Notes under the pieces: model-generated
The model's input: only the letters and a program-made list of their open reading frames with translations
What the model was told of the DNA's origin: nothing
The model's database searches: none
Shown: positions 1-6,945 of the stretch, in pieces
Numbering within the stretch: position 1 is the first letter of the stretch
How the letters are laid out: each line of letters opens with the position of its first letter
Made by a program: the position numbers and the translations under genes
From: Planctomycetota bacterium
Lineage (GTDB): Bacteria; Planctomycetota; Planctomycetia; Planctomycetales; Planctomycetaceae
DNA length: 13,261 nucleotides
Assembly: GCA_013151585.1 (NCBI GenBank)
Contig: JAADHY010000603.1
Location: 1-13,261, forward strand
Direction of reading: 5' to 3'

Positions 1-16
1 GTTTCGCTTCCGGCGG

Positions 17-340
17 CTACCAGCCGAGCGACATGTTCGTTTCGATGGCGCGTTGGGCTTCGTGCAGGTCCACGCCGGTGTCCATCATGTAGAGTCGGAT
101 GGCGTGCAGCTTGTCGCCGCGCGCGCGGGCCAAGCAATCCCGAGCCGTGTCGCACGGTTCGGCCGGCTCTTTGATACCCAACAGCCGTTTGGAGATGACC
201 CAGATGTCGCGGGGCCGCTTCGTAATCCGGATGATCTGGTCCTCCGGGTAGTGTTCCTTCGCAATCGCCTCGGCCCCCTCCTTGGACTCCGCCCATCCGA
301 TCATGATGTGGCTGTCGGTTTCGATTTCGTACAACGGCAT
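17..340 (-). CDS. Small hypothetical protein with L7/L12-like C-terminal helix motif
   Basis: This gene encodes 107 aa, starting at the ATG at 340 with a good Shine-Dalgarno (GAGGTG, complement of 346-351) about 5 nt upstream. The N-terminal half (about residues 1-50) looks like a short alpha/beta segment and has no family I recognise. The C-terminal part, GDKLHAIRLYMMDTGVDLHE followed by AQRAIE, resembles the two-helix motif of the ribosomal protein L7/L12 C-terminal domain (pattern K-x-x-AI-x-x-x-x-x-x-TG-x-x-L-x-EA-x-x-x-x-E). Many small bacterial proteins of unknown role carry such an L7/L12-like tail, which in L7/L12 itself contacts translation factors. There is no signal peptide or membrane segment, so it is probably cytosolic. 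It lies downstream of tsaB on the same strand, with a 278-bp gap that makes independent transcription likely. Function is unknown; the L7/L12 resemblance is by eye. Confidence 0.8.
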   Translation of the reverse strand: MPLYEIETDSHIMIGWAESKEGAEAIAKEHYPEDQIIRITKRPRDIWVISKRLLGIKEPAEPCDTARDCLARARGDKLHAIRLYMMDTGVDLHEAQRAIETNMSLGW

Positions 341-345
341 ACTTT

Positions 346-351
346 CACCTC
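346..351 (-). promoter_or_regulatory. Ribosome binding site of the 107-aa protein
   Basis: The minus strand reads GAGGTG here, then 5 nt (AAAGT), then the ATG at 340-338. This is one of the few strong Shine-Dalgarno sequences in the window and fixes the start of the small gene. Confidence 0.6.
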
Positions 352-548
352 AATCGCACCAACGGACCCTACTGACCCTTGACGTGAACTGCTGAAGGGG
401 CGTGGTTCCTGGCCCAATCGATGCACGCGTCCCACTGTCAGCCGTCACCGTCTCAAAGCGTCCTGACACCACGCCTCGCCTGCAATCGGACTTCAACTGC
501 TTCGACACAAGTTTCGACCGGGAACGTTTCGGGCTCCTTCATCCCAAC

Positions 549-554
549 ATTATA
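549..554 (-). promoter_or_regulatory. Candidate -10 box (TATAAT), minus strand
   Basis: The minus strand carries a perfect TATAAT in the spacer between tsaB and the 107-aa gene. The best -35 at 17-bp spacing is only TAGAGC (572-577), and a better TTGGTA lies 21 bp away. If used, it would drive the 107-aa gene through a leader of about 200 nt, or a 29-codon ORF (542-453) whose ATG sits where the transcript would begin. A perfect hexamer in GC-rich DNA is suggestive, but there is no direct proof. Confidence 0.35.
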
Positions 555-618
555 GTCGAGGCGTCCGAACGGCTCTACCAACCCCTTTCCGAGAGCTCGG
601 GCCGACGTCTCCATCGCT

Positions 619-1344
619 TCATCCATTCCCATGGACGTCGGCTGAGCCATGTTGAGCTTCCCATTTTTCTTCGGCGGCGCTTTTCCGTACATACAGGGGC
701 TGTAGCGTCCAGAGGTCGGCCGTCTGTCCGGCCTCGGCCAGACGCCGGCCGATCTGAGCCACGGCGCCGGCCGTCGGATGCCAAAATTCGGGCGGCAGAA
801 GGCGACACCGGTGTGCAAGCAGCGCGGCAAAGCGTTCCAGCCCCGGGCCGGTGACAACGTCCGTGCTCGAGCGGCCGGTCCCCCAAGTTTCCGCGTCGCA
901 GATCTGCAGCTCGCCGACGCGCCGCCAAACACCGGCGAGTCCCCGGTCGTCCGTCCGCCGCTCGTACCGGCCGACGAAAAGCTGCTGTCGTTGGGCATCT
1001 CCGATGACAAACAGTTCGGACACCTCCGCCGGAGCCGTCTCGGCCACGCACAGGAACGTATCGACCGCCGCCACCGGGCAGCCAACGGCATAAGCGAACG
1101 TCTTCGCAAACACGACACCGATCCGCAGACCGGTGAAACTGCCCGGTCCGATGCTGACGGCTACCAGATCACATTGCTGCGGTTTGATGCCCTGCGTGCG
1201 GAACAGCCGGGCGGCTTCGGCGACCAACGTCTGGCCGTGCCGTTTGCCGCGATCTTCCAAGGACCGCTCGTCCAAAAGCTGGTCGTCGCGGAGCAGCGCC
1301 ACGCTGGCGGCCCGGCTGGACGTCTCGATACCTAAAACAATCAT
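619..1344 (-). CDS. tsaB: tRNA threonylcarbamoyladenosine biosynthesis protein TsaB
   Basis: TsaB is the catalytically inactive ASKHA-fold partner of TsaD. The TsaB-TsaD-TsaE complex transfers threonylcarbamoyl from TC-AMP (made by TsaC/Sua5) to A37 of ANN-decoding tRNAs in the cytosol, forming t6A. I chose the ATG at 1344 (241 aa) because the protein then opens directly with the family start MIVLGIETSSRAASVALL. The open frame extends further upstream to 1707, but that extension is low-complexity and unlike the family. Residues 66-76 are the hallmark GPGSFTGLRIG, and His36 falls in an RHGQTL stretch typical of the family. The length is normal for bacterial TsaB (about 220-245 aa). No clear Shine-Dalgarno is visible. 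It is transcribed divergently from the CLC gene across a 356-bp spacer. Confidence 0.95.
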   Translation of the reverse strand: MIVLGIETSSRAASVALLRDDQLLDERSLEDRGKRHGQTLVAEAARLFRTQGIKPQQCDLVAVSIGPGSFTGLRIGVVFAKTFAYAVGCPVAAVDTFLCVAETAPAEVSELFVIGDAQRQQLFVGRYERRTDDRGLAGVWRRVGELQICDAETWGTGRSSTDVVTGPGLERFAALLAHRCRLLPPEFWHPTAGAVAQIGRRLAEAGQTADLWTLQPLYVRKSAAEEKWEAQHGSADVHGNG

Positions 1345-1386
1345 GGGCGCATCGCTTTGCCCGGTGGATTTGTTTGAAATTGATGG

Positions 1387-1412
1387 ATCGATTCCATCGA
1401 TTCGATCGACCC
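1387..1412. repeat. 9-bp direct repeat in the tsaB/CLC divergent spacer
   Basis: Three consecutive units start 9 bp apart: ATCGATTCC (1387-1395), ATCGATTCG (1396-1404) and a decayed ATCGACCC (from 1405). The core ATCGAT is itself palindromic. The repeat lies 43 bp upstream of the tsaB start. It could be an operator for a dimeric regulator or simply short tandem slippage. Confidence 0.5.
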
Positions 1413-1541
1413 AACCCGCTTGCGGCGAACAGTCTAACGGACTTTCGGCTGATTGCGTAGCCGGACCGCTCCGTGGCCCATCGACGGCCGACCGTACCAG
1501 AGGCCGAGCTGCCGTCGGAACCGTCGATCCGCGAGCTGACC

Positions 1542-1571
1542 TTGAAAATTCTCGCCCGCACGCCATATTGT
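1542..1571 (+). promoter_or_regulatory. Candidate sigma70-like promoter of the CLC gene
   Basis: The -35 TTGAAA (1542-1547) is followed by 18 bp and a -10 TATTGT (1566-1571; four of six consensus bases). It would give a leader of about 120 nt before the ATG at 1701. A dyad CCGCAC-N8-GTGCGG (1556-1561 and 1570-1575) overlaps the -10, which would suit repressor control. Promoter rules in planctomycetes are poorly known, so this is a sequence-match call only. Confidence 0.35.
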
Positions 1572-1700
1572 GCGGCGTCTCCGCAGGCAATGGCGATGTA
1601 AGCTTGCCCTGATCGAGCCAACAAACGAGCGAGACGGCCGACGTCCGCGTCACCCCCGTTGCACTCTGGCTGCAGACGTGCAGCATCATCATCAAGAACC

Positions 1701-3557
1701 ATGTCACCCATCCGACGAATCGAGGAGTTTTTCCACGGGCTGGATCTACGCTCCACCGGAAAGTGGTTTCTGCTATCGGGGCTGATTGGCACCGTCGCGG
1801 GATTGGGGGCGACCGTGTTCCTGGTTTCCTGCCAGGTCGTCATTCACTTTTCGCTCTATCAGATTGCAGGTTTTGTACCGGGCGAAGCTTCAGGGGAACA
1901 CCCGATCTTCACACAGGTGGCCGGCCCGTTTTCGCCCTGGTTGGTTTTGTCCGTGATCACGGTGGGAGGATTGCTGTCCGGGCTGATTGTCTACAGCTTT
2001 GCGCCGGAGGCAGAAGGTCACGGCACGGACGCGGCCATCGACGCGTTTCATAATCGACGCGGCCAAATTCGGGCTCGCGTTCCCATCGTCAAGACGATCG
2101 CTTCCGCCCTGACGCTCGGTACGGGCGGCTCCGCCGGCCGCGAAGGTCCGATAGCCCAGATCGGAGCAGGCTTCGGGTCCTATCTGGCCACGCTGCTCCA
2201 GTTGCCTCCCCGCGACCGAAGGATCATGGTGGCGGCCGGAATGGGCGCGGGGATTGGAGCCATTTTTCGGGCTCCGCTGGCCGGGGCGCTCTTTGCCGGC
2301 GAGATTCTGTATCGGGACGCGGATTTGGAGTCCGACGTGCTGGTCCCGGCGGCCATCTCCTCGATCATCGCCTACAGTGTTTTCAGTTTGACGTGCCCCG
2401 CCGGGGAATCGATCGCTTTTATCCCCCTTTTCGGAGACCAATTGCACTATCAGATGCCGTCGGTGCATGAGCTGATTCCGATGGCGTTGTTGCCCTTCGT
2501 GCTGGTGGGCGTCGGCATCCTTTACATTAAGATGTTCTACGGAACGCACCATGCCTTTCAAAAGTTACCGGTCCCTCCTCACGTCCGTCCGGCGATCGGA
2601 GCGGCTTTGGCCGGACTGGTCGCCATCGCCCTGTATTTCTTGCTGGGACGCAACGACTATTGCCTGGGAACGTTGACGACCGGTTACGGAGTCCTGCAGA
2701 CGGCTTTGGAGCGCCCGGAAGAACTGGGCATCCAACTGCTGATGGTGATTGCCCTAGGTAAGATTCTGACCACGTCGCTGACGATCGGTTCTGGCGGCTC
2801 GGGCGGTGTGTTTGGTCCCTCGATGGTGATCGGTGGGTGCGTCGGTGCCGCAGTAGGCATCGTCTTTCGTCAATGGTTTGGCATCGATACGCACCCGGCC
2901 GCCTACGCCATCATCGGAATGGCGGGCTTCTTTGCCGGATGTGCCCATGCGCCCATTTCGACCATCATCATGGTCTCCGAAATGACGGGCGACTACAAAC
3001 TCTTGTTGCCCACGATGTGGGTTTCGACGCTTTGCTTCGTACTATGTCGTCGGTGGACGATTTACCGCGAGCAAGTTCCGAACCGGCTGGATTCCCCCGC
3101 CCATCGCGGCGACTTCATCGTCGATGTGCTGGAAGGCATCAAGGTCGGTGACGTTTTTCGCCGCGACCGCGACATCATTCTCATTCCCGAATCGATGCCG
3201 TTGAAAGATATCGTCCACCGTCTCGCCGAAACGCCGCAGCACTATTTTCCCGTCGTCGACAACCATCACCGCATGGTTGGGATTTTCTCGGAAGACGATG
3301 TTCGAGCCTACCTTTTCAATGAAACGATCTGGGATTTGGCCGTAGCTCGTGACGTGATGACGTCGAACATTATCAGCGTCACGCCGGACGATGATCTGAA
3401 CACAGCCTTGCGCCGTCTGACTTCGCTCAATTTGGATGGCCTGCCGGTCGTCTCGTCCGATGACCCCGGCCGTCTGCTCGGCATGATCGACCGCAAGGAA
3501 ATGATCGCCTTCTACAACAAACGGCTGATGGAGCAAAAGAAGGCGATGAGCGAATAG
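1701..3557 (+). CDS. CLC-family chloride channel/transporter with tandem CBS domains
   Basis: This 618-aa polytopic membrane protein moves Cl- (or exchanges Cl- for H+) across the cytoplasmic membrane. The ATG at 1701 is preferred over 1659 because MSPIRRIEEFF fits the amphipathic N-terminal helix of the family. Visible CLC signatures are G106-H-G-T-D110 (position of the canonical GSGIP), GTGGSAGREGP at 140-150 with the gating Glu in GREGP, APLAGALFAGEI at 191-202, GSGGSGGVFGP at 363-373 (GxFxP), and Tyr455 in TIYREQ near the position of the ion-coordinating Tyr. Two CBS domains follow, about 482-535 and 549-612, giving likely cytosolic adenine-nucleotide regulation. Oddities are His at the usual central Ser and Ile at the expected internal proton Glu. 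Whether it is channel or exchanger is undecided. Confidence 0.95.
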   Translation: MSPIRRIEEFFHGLDLRSTGKWFLLSGLIGTVAGLGATVFLVSCQVVIHFSLYQIAGFVPGEASGEHPIFTQVAGPFSPWLVLSVITVGGLLSGLIVYSFAPEAEGHGTDAAIDAFHNRRGQIRARVPIVKTIASALTLGTGGSAGREGPIAQIGAGFGSYLATLLQLPPRDRRIMVAAGMGAGIGAIFRAPLAGALFAGEILYRDADLESDVLVPAAISSIIAYSVFSLTCPAGESIAFIPLFGDQLHYQMPSVHELIPMALLPFVLVGVGILYIKMFYGTHHAFQKLPVPPHVRPAIGAALAGLVAIALYFLLGRNDYCLGTLTTGYGVLQTALERPEELGIQLLMVIALGKILTTSLTIGSGGSGGVFGPSMVIGGCVGAAVGIVFRQWFGIDTHPAAYAIIGMAGFFAGCAHAPISTIIMVSEMTGDYKLLLPTMWVSTLCFVLCRRWTIYREQVPNRLDSPAHRGDFIVDVLEGIKVGDVFRRDRDIILIPESMPLKDIVHRLAETPQHYFPVVDNHHRMVGIFSEDDVRAYLFNETIWDLAVARDVMTSNIISVTPDDDLNTALRRLTSLNLDGLPVVSSDDPGRLLGMIDRKEMIAFYNKRLMEQKKAMSE

Positions 3558-3812
3558 CGCCGGATCGTCCTTTCCTTGATCCGCCTCATTCAGACTGTGG
3601 TTTGCGTCCGGGCTGCGAACGGATGTCCCCAAGCTTCTTCATCCCAACCGGGCGGGGGAACCGCGCGCCAGCCCTCTCAAGCCGCGATCGTTTTCCCAGG
3701 AAGTTCACGAAAACCAGAGGCAAAAGGGGCAGGAACGACACGGCAGATTCCGCCGTGCGTTCCCAGGTCGCGGAACCTTTCTCGAGCTCCGATCGTCTTG
3801 CGTCCGGACACC

Positions 3813-3840
3813 GCGCAACTGCGCTAACTGTGCGCAACTG
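3813..3840. repeat. Triple GCGC(T)AACTG repeat upstream of a promoter
   Basis: Three near-identical direct units occur in a row: GCGCAACTG (3813-3821), GCGCTAACTG (3821-3830) and GCGCAACTG (3832-3840). They are spaced 8 to 11 bp apart, about one helical turn, and end 17 bp upstream of a candidate -35 box. The arrangement resembles an activator binding array, but the binding protein is unknown. Confidence 0.5.
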
Positions 3841-3857
3841 TTTGCCCGCAATAAATG

Positions 3858-3886
3858 TTGTCCTTTACTGCTGCCGAGCGCATAAT
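3858..3886 (+). promoter_or_regulatory. Candidate sigma70-like promoter of the zinc-ribbon/propeller pair
   Basis: A -35 TTGTCC (3858-3863), a 17-bp spacer and a -10 CATAAT (3881-3886) place a transcript start near 3893, about 59 nt ahead of the ATG at 3952. The -10 matches consensus at five of six positions and the spacing is ideal. It lies directly downstream of the triple repeat. Confidence 0.45.
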
Positions 3887-3951
3887 GGTCAGGTGCTCCT
3901 CTTCCTGTCGCTGGAGTGGTCTTTTGGGGCCCCGTCGCGGGAGACTGCGCC

Positions 3952-6279
3952 ATGTCGATCTACGCGGAATGCAGGGTGTGCGGCAAGCGATGGCGATTTC
4001 GAGATGACAAAGCCGGACACGTTCTGCCGTGCAAAGAGTGCGGAACACCGATTCGCGTTCCGGGCGGAAGGCAACAATCCATTCCTCGCTCAAGTTCGCG
4101 TCCGGAGTCCAAGGCCGAATGGTTCGAACCGAGTGCCGGACCTCGCCGCAGCCCTGCTTCGGTGTTCCAGGACGGGCATGGGCCGACCGTACTGGCTGCC
4201 GGTGGAGGGATCCTCGCGTTCGTCGTGCTGCTGGCCCTCGTGCTGAAATGGGCCGGTCCGAAAGAATGGAAGCTTTCGGTCGAGATGGTTCACGAGCTGG
4301 ACCGCGAACAGGCAGTGGATCGCTATGCGATCAGCCCACCGAAAGGTTACCGCTTCGTGGGGCGTCAGCAATCCGGGGCGCACGAGCAGATTTGGATTTG
4401 GTCAGGAGCATCCGGCGAATTGACGGTTTCGGTTTGCACTGACCAAAGACTGAAAAGCGTGGACGGCCCACTGGTGCGCCGCCAGGGCGAACAAATCGAA
4501 ATCTCCATGCTGCCGCAGCAGCCACGTCTCATGTTGACTGACGCTGATGGGCCGGATTACGGCAAGATCGGCGGAATCTCATTTCTCCGTCTGCATTATG
4601 AGCACCGGCCGGGGCGGGCTTTCATGGCGAAAGGCGAGCCGCTGCAGTCGAACTTCTATTATTTCGCGACGGATCGCGACAAGTTCATTGAGATTCACGG
4701 TCGGTGCAACGTCGCGATGGACAGCCACGAATTCGCGGTGATGGAAGCGGCCGCTTGGTCTTTCCGGAAACTGAAGCCTGGTGAAGAAGTTCCGGAGCCG
4801 CGAGTCTCTCGGTCGACCATCCGTCCCTCAGGCCGGGCAGGCGGACCGGAGCGGCCTTTGGCGTCGCGATCGTCGGGTGCGCCCCGTTCGCAAGTTGCCG
4901 GTCTGGCTCCGTCTGGCCGCGTCGTTCCGACGGGCTCTCCCACACCCGCACAGTCGTCCGATGCAACGATTTCGGCCCCGAAACCTGAGACGCCGGGGCC
5001 GAGTGCTGCGGTGGCGTCGCAATCGCCAGCTCAACCGCCGGCGCTTGCGGCTGCGTCGGTCGGAACCGGCACGACGTCGCCTCCAGCGATGAAACCGCCG
5101 CCCGCGGGGGCGTCGTCTCCCACGACCACCCCGTCGGCTGAGGAAAAACCACCAGGATCGACACCACCAGAACCGGCTACAGGTTTAGTACCCGCAACCG
5201 CATCGGCCGGTGCGCGGACGACGCCCCTGACGGCTCCGCCATTGACCGGGGCTCCCGTTCGCCCGAACACCCCAGGCAGCTCTCTTCGCACCCCGGCGAC
5301 GGCCGGTCGCGGGACCGCGTCTAAGGTGTCGACCGGGTCGGCCCTGCCGGCGCTCGGGGAAACCCGGTCGCCCGATTCCGACGCAGAATGGGGCTCCAAC
5401 CCGATAATTCCGTTCCGGCGCGACCACCGTTTGGCCGTGGCCTATTCGCGAGGCGATCCACTTTATGTGGTTTTGGACGGAGCCGTCTATGATGTCAGCA
5501 CTTTCCAGAAGAAGGCAGAAGTTCTGATTGACGTCGGCTTGGGGCCGGTCCGTTTGGCAGTGAGCCCCGACGCCAAATATGTCGCGTCCTGCCCGCGACA
5601 TTCCAAGACGACGGCGGTGACGACCGTCTACTCGACCGAAAGCGGCCAGGCAGTCCGAACCTTTCAATTCGCGGGAGATCCGTCGCTGTCTTTGAACGTG
5701 TTGGAGTTCATCGATTCCACTCGACTGCTGGTTGCGTTTTCGCGAACGTTCTTGATCTGGGATGTCACGACCGGCGATGAGACGATTCTGCCGATCCGCG
5801 GAGGTGTTCAGGGAGATCATTTAGCTGTTAGTCCGAACCAGAAATACTTGGCAGTTGCCGATCCTTCAGGGCTCGTGGTCCACAGCTTGGCGACGCACCA
5901 ACCAGTAGCAGTCATGGGAGTGCCGGCGGGGCGGACCAAACTGTCGATGGTCTGGGTGAAAGGGGTTGCGTTCTCGCCGGATACCAAGGAACTGGCGGCA
6001 GTGTTTACCGACCAGCTCGTGGTATGGGACAACCATGGGAAGCCTGTCTTGCAGATCGGCCTTCCGTCGCTGCGATCGTCCAGGTTGGAGAGCGTCCAAA
6101 CCGCGCAAGGCCTGCAATGGTTGCCAGACAAAAGCGGCTGGCTTGTGGGCAACGCCTATCTGGTGGATCGGGCAAGCCCGTGGTGTGGGAACTGCGTGTC
6201 CCTTCCTTGTTGCGTTCGATTCCTGTCCGGGTCCTTGATCGGGATCACCTTTTGGCCCCAGTGGAGGTCGGAGAGTTAA
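3952..6279 (+). CDS. Zinc-ribbon, membrane-anchored beta-propeller protein (gene 1), N-terminal part before a frameshift
   Basis: The uninterrupted frame gives 775 aa. The ATG at 3952 is chosen because a CGGGAG sequence lies 8 nt upstream and the zinc ribbon then starts at residue 7, exactly as in gene 2. In order: zinc ribbon with Cys7, Cys10, Cys27, Cys30; one membrane helix about 79-100; a beta-rich domain about 103-265, vaguely reminiscent of PsbP-like folds; a Pro/Ala/Thr/Ser-rich linker about 270-480; and WD40-like propeller blades about 485-740 (for example VAFSPDTKELAAVF, then LVVWD). After Arg740 the frame loses protein character, and the last 35 or so residues are out of frame. The true continuation is in the -1 frame, ending at 6860; restored, the protein would be about 969 aa. 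The zinc ribbon is probably cytosolic and the rest beyond the membrane, if the topology is N-in. Function unknown. Confidence 0.8.
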   Translation: MSIYAECRVCGKRWRFRDDKAGHVLPCKECGTPIRVPGGRQQSIPRSSSRPESKAEWFEPSAGPRRSPASVFQDGHGPTVLAAGGGILAFVVLLALVLKWAGPKEWKLSVEMVHELDREQAVDRYAISPPKGYRFVGRQQSGAHEQIWIWSGASGELTVSVCTDQRLKSVDGPLVRRQGEQIEISMLPQQPRLMLTDADGPDYGKIGGISFLRLHYEHRPGRAFMAKGEPLQSNFYYFATDRDKFIEIHGRCNVAMDSHEFAVMEAAAWSFRKLKPGEEVPEPRVSRSTIRPSGRAGGPERPLASRSSGAPRSQVAGLAPSGRVVPTGSPTPAQSSDATISAPKPETPGPSAAVASQSPAQPPALAAASVGTGTTSPPAMKPPPAGASSPTTTPSAEEKPPGSTPPEPATGLVPATASAGARTTPLTAPPLTGAPVRPNTPGSSLRTPATAGRGTASKVSTGSALPALGETRSPDSDAEWGSNPIIPFRRDHRLAVAYSRGDPLYVVLDGAVYDVSTFQKKAEVLIDVGLGPVRLAVSPDAKYVASCPRHSKTTAVTTVYSTESGQAVRTFQFAGDPSLSLNVLEFIDSTRLLVAFSRTFLIWDVTTGDETILPIRGGVQGDHLAVSPNQKYLAVADPSGLVVHSLATHQPVAVMGVPAGRTKLSMVWVKGVAFSPDTKELAAVFTDQLVVWDNHGKPVLQIGLPSLRSSRLESVQTAQGLQWLPDKSGWLVGNAYLVDRASPWCGNCVSLPCCVRFLSGSLIGITFWPQWRSES

Positions 6280-6860
6280 CCGGTCTGTCGAAGGTGCCGA
6301 TTCCGTGGGAGCCGATTCGAGCGGCAGTGGCGGCCATGGAATCTGATTCGGGGGCCGTCGTGAAGCCGGGACAGCCGGTCTCGCTGGAGATTCAGGTCGG
6401 AGCCGTCCAGCACGCCCAACCCGCTCAGGTCCAGGACGAGTTGCAAAAGGCGATCACAGAACGGCTTCAAGGTCTCGGCATCGAAGTGGCCGACGGCCAG
6501 CCGGGAATGTTGCGGATCGATTACCACGAAGAGCCCGGACGACAATTGAAAGTCCGCCGGGCGGTCTTCCCCGTGCCGTTCGGCTCGGGCCCGACGACGA
6601 CCGTTCCGGAGACCGTTGGGCTTTTGCAGGTCGGGTTGTATCGGCGCGGCCAACCGCAGCCCGTTTGGAGCGACCAGTACCGAGCAAACGCGGGATTGAT
6701 CATCCGCGGCGAGCCGACGGCAGCGAACGTCCGCAACGAAATGTTCAAGACGATCTGTTCGCATCTACGTAGTTTGAGGTTGCCGACGTTCATCGCTGGG
6801 GACCCTCGTGGCCCGCGGTTGCCTGTGGTGACCGACTTGGAAAGACCGGGAAGGCTATGA
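6171..6860 (+). CDS. Gene 1, C-terminal part after the frameshift (end of propeller plus domain A)
   Basis: This is the -1-frame continuation of the gene starting at 3952. It resumes as GKPVVWELRVPSLLRS and ends RPGRL at the TGA at 6858-6860. The frame is open from 6024, but homology supports it only from about 6171. From about 6340 it matches gene 2: AVVKPGQPVSLEIQV here against GWVRPGQAVSLAIDV there, then a helix ending in RLQGLGIEV against RLRVAGLTV, then a strand LRIDYHEEPG against LQVVYNEKPG. This is the recurring domain A. It may look like an independent gene to an automatic caller, but it has no start codon with a ribosome binding site. An isolated product from an internal ATG such as 6339 cannot be excluded. 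Confidence 0.75.
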   Translation, partial: GKPVVWELRVPSLLRSIPVRVLDRDHLLAPVEVGELTGLSKVPIPWEPIRAAVAAMESDSGAVVKPGQPVSLEIQVGAVQHAQPAQVQDELQKAITERLQGLGIEVADGQPGMLRIDYHEEPGRQLKVRRAVFPVPFGSGPTTTVPETVGLLQVGLYRRGQPQPVWSDQYRANAGLIIRGEPTAANVRNEMFKTICSHLRSLRLPTFIAGDPRGPRLPVVTDLERPGRL

Positions 6861-6934
6861 GTCATAGACGGCCAGTATGGTCATCGGTAAACCACGATGG
6901 TCTTTGGACGGCAAAACCGCGTGCCGAGCAGCGC

Positions 6935-6943
6935 AGGGAAAGG
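6935..6943 (+). promoter_or_regulatory. Ribosome binding site of gene 2
   Basis: The purine run AGGGAAAGG ends 2 nt before the ATG at 6946, with its AGGG core about 7 nt away. It supports 6946 over the upstream in-frame ATG at 6877, as does the zinc-ribbon register shared with gene 1. Confidence 0.5.
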
Positions 6944-6945
6944 TC

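Larger units (their letters stand above)
1345..1700. other. Divergent intergenic region between tsaB and the CLC gene
   Basis: No convincing gene is seen on either strand. Reading frames here are overlapping extensions of the flanking genes without recognisable protein character. The region holds the 9-bp direct repeat at 1387-1412 and a candidate plus-strand promoter with a dyad at 1542-1575. The CLC start at 1701 has no clear Shine-Dalgarno. Confidence 0.6.
3558..3951. other. Intergenic region without a convincing gene
   Basis: Short frames are open on both strands between about 3586 and 3837, but their products are compositionally odd and overlap each other, so I do not call them. Two hairpins without a T-tract are visible: CGGATC/GATCCG (3561-3566 with 3578-3583), just after the CLC stop, and CACGGC/GCCGTG (3739-3744 with 3752-3757). 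Neither is a clear intrinsic terminator. The right end carries the triple repeat (3813-3840) and a promoter (3858-3886) for the next gene. Confidence 0.55.

Noticed and set aside
1345..1707. N-terminal extension of TsaB by 121 residues
   Set aside because: The extension is low-complexity, absent from the family, and overlaps the first codons of the CLC gene; the family start MIVLGIETSS begins at 1344.
3561..3583. Terminator after the CLC gene
   Set aside because: The 6-bp CGGATC/GATCCG hairpin has no T-tract and an 11-nt loop, so it is too weak to call.
3586..3837. Minus-strand ORF of 83 codons with a hydrophobic patch
   Set aside because: It overlaps equally open plus-strand frames, has no ribosome binding site, and no recognisable domain.
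6024..6170. Separate gene starting at the ATG at 6024 and ending at 6860
   Set aside because: Its first 49 residues run antiparallel in sense to real propeller coding in the other frame and resemble nothing; only the part from about 6171 matches gene 2, so it is the frameshifted tail of gene 1.
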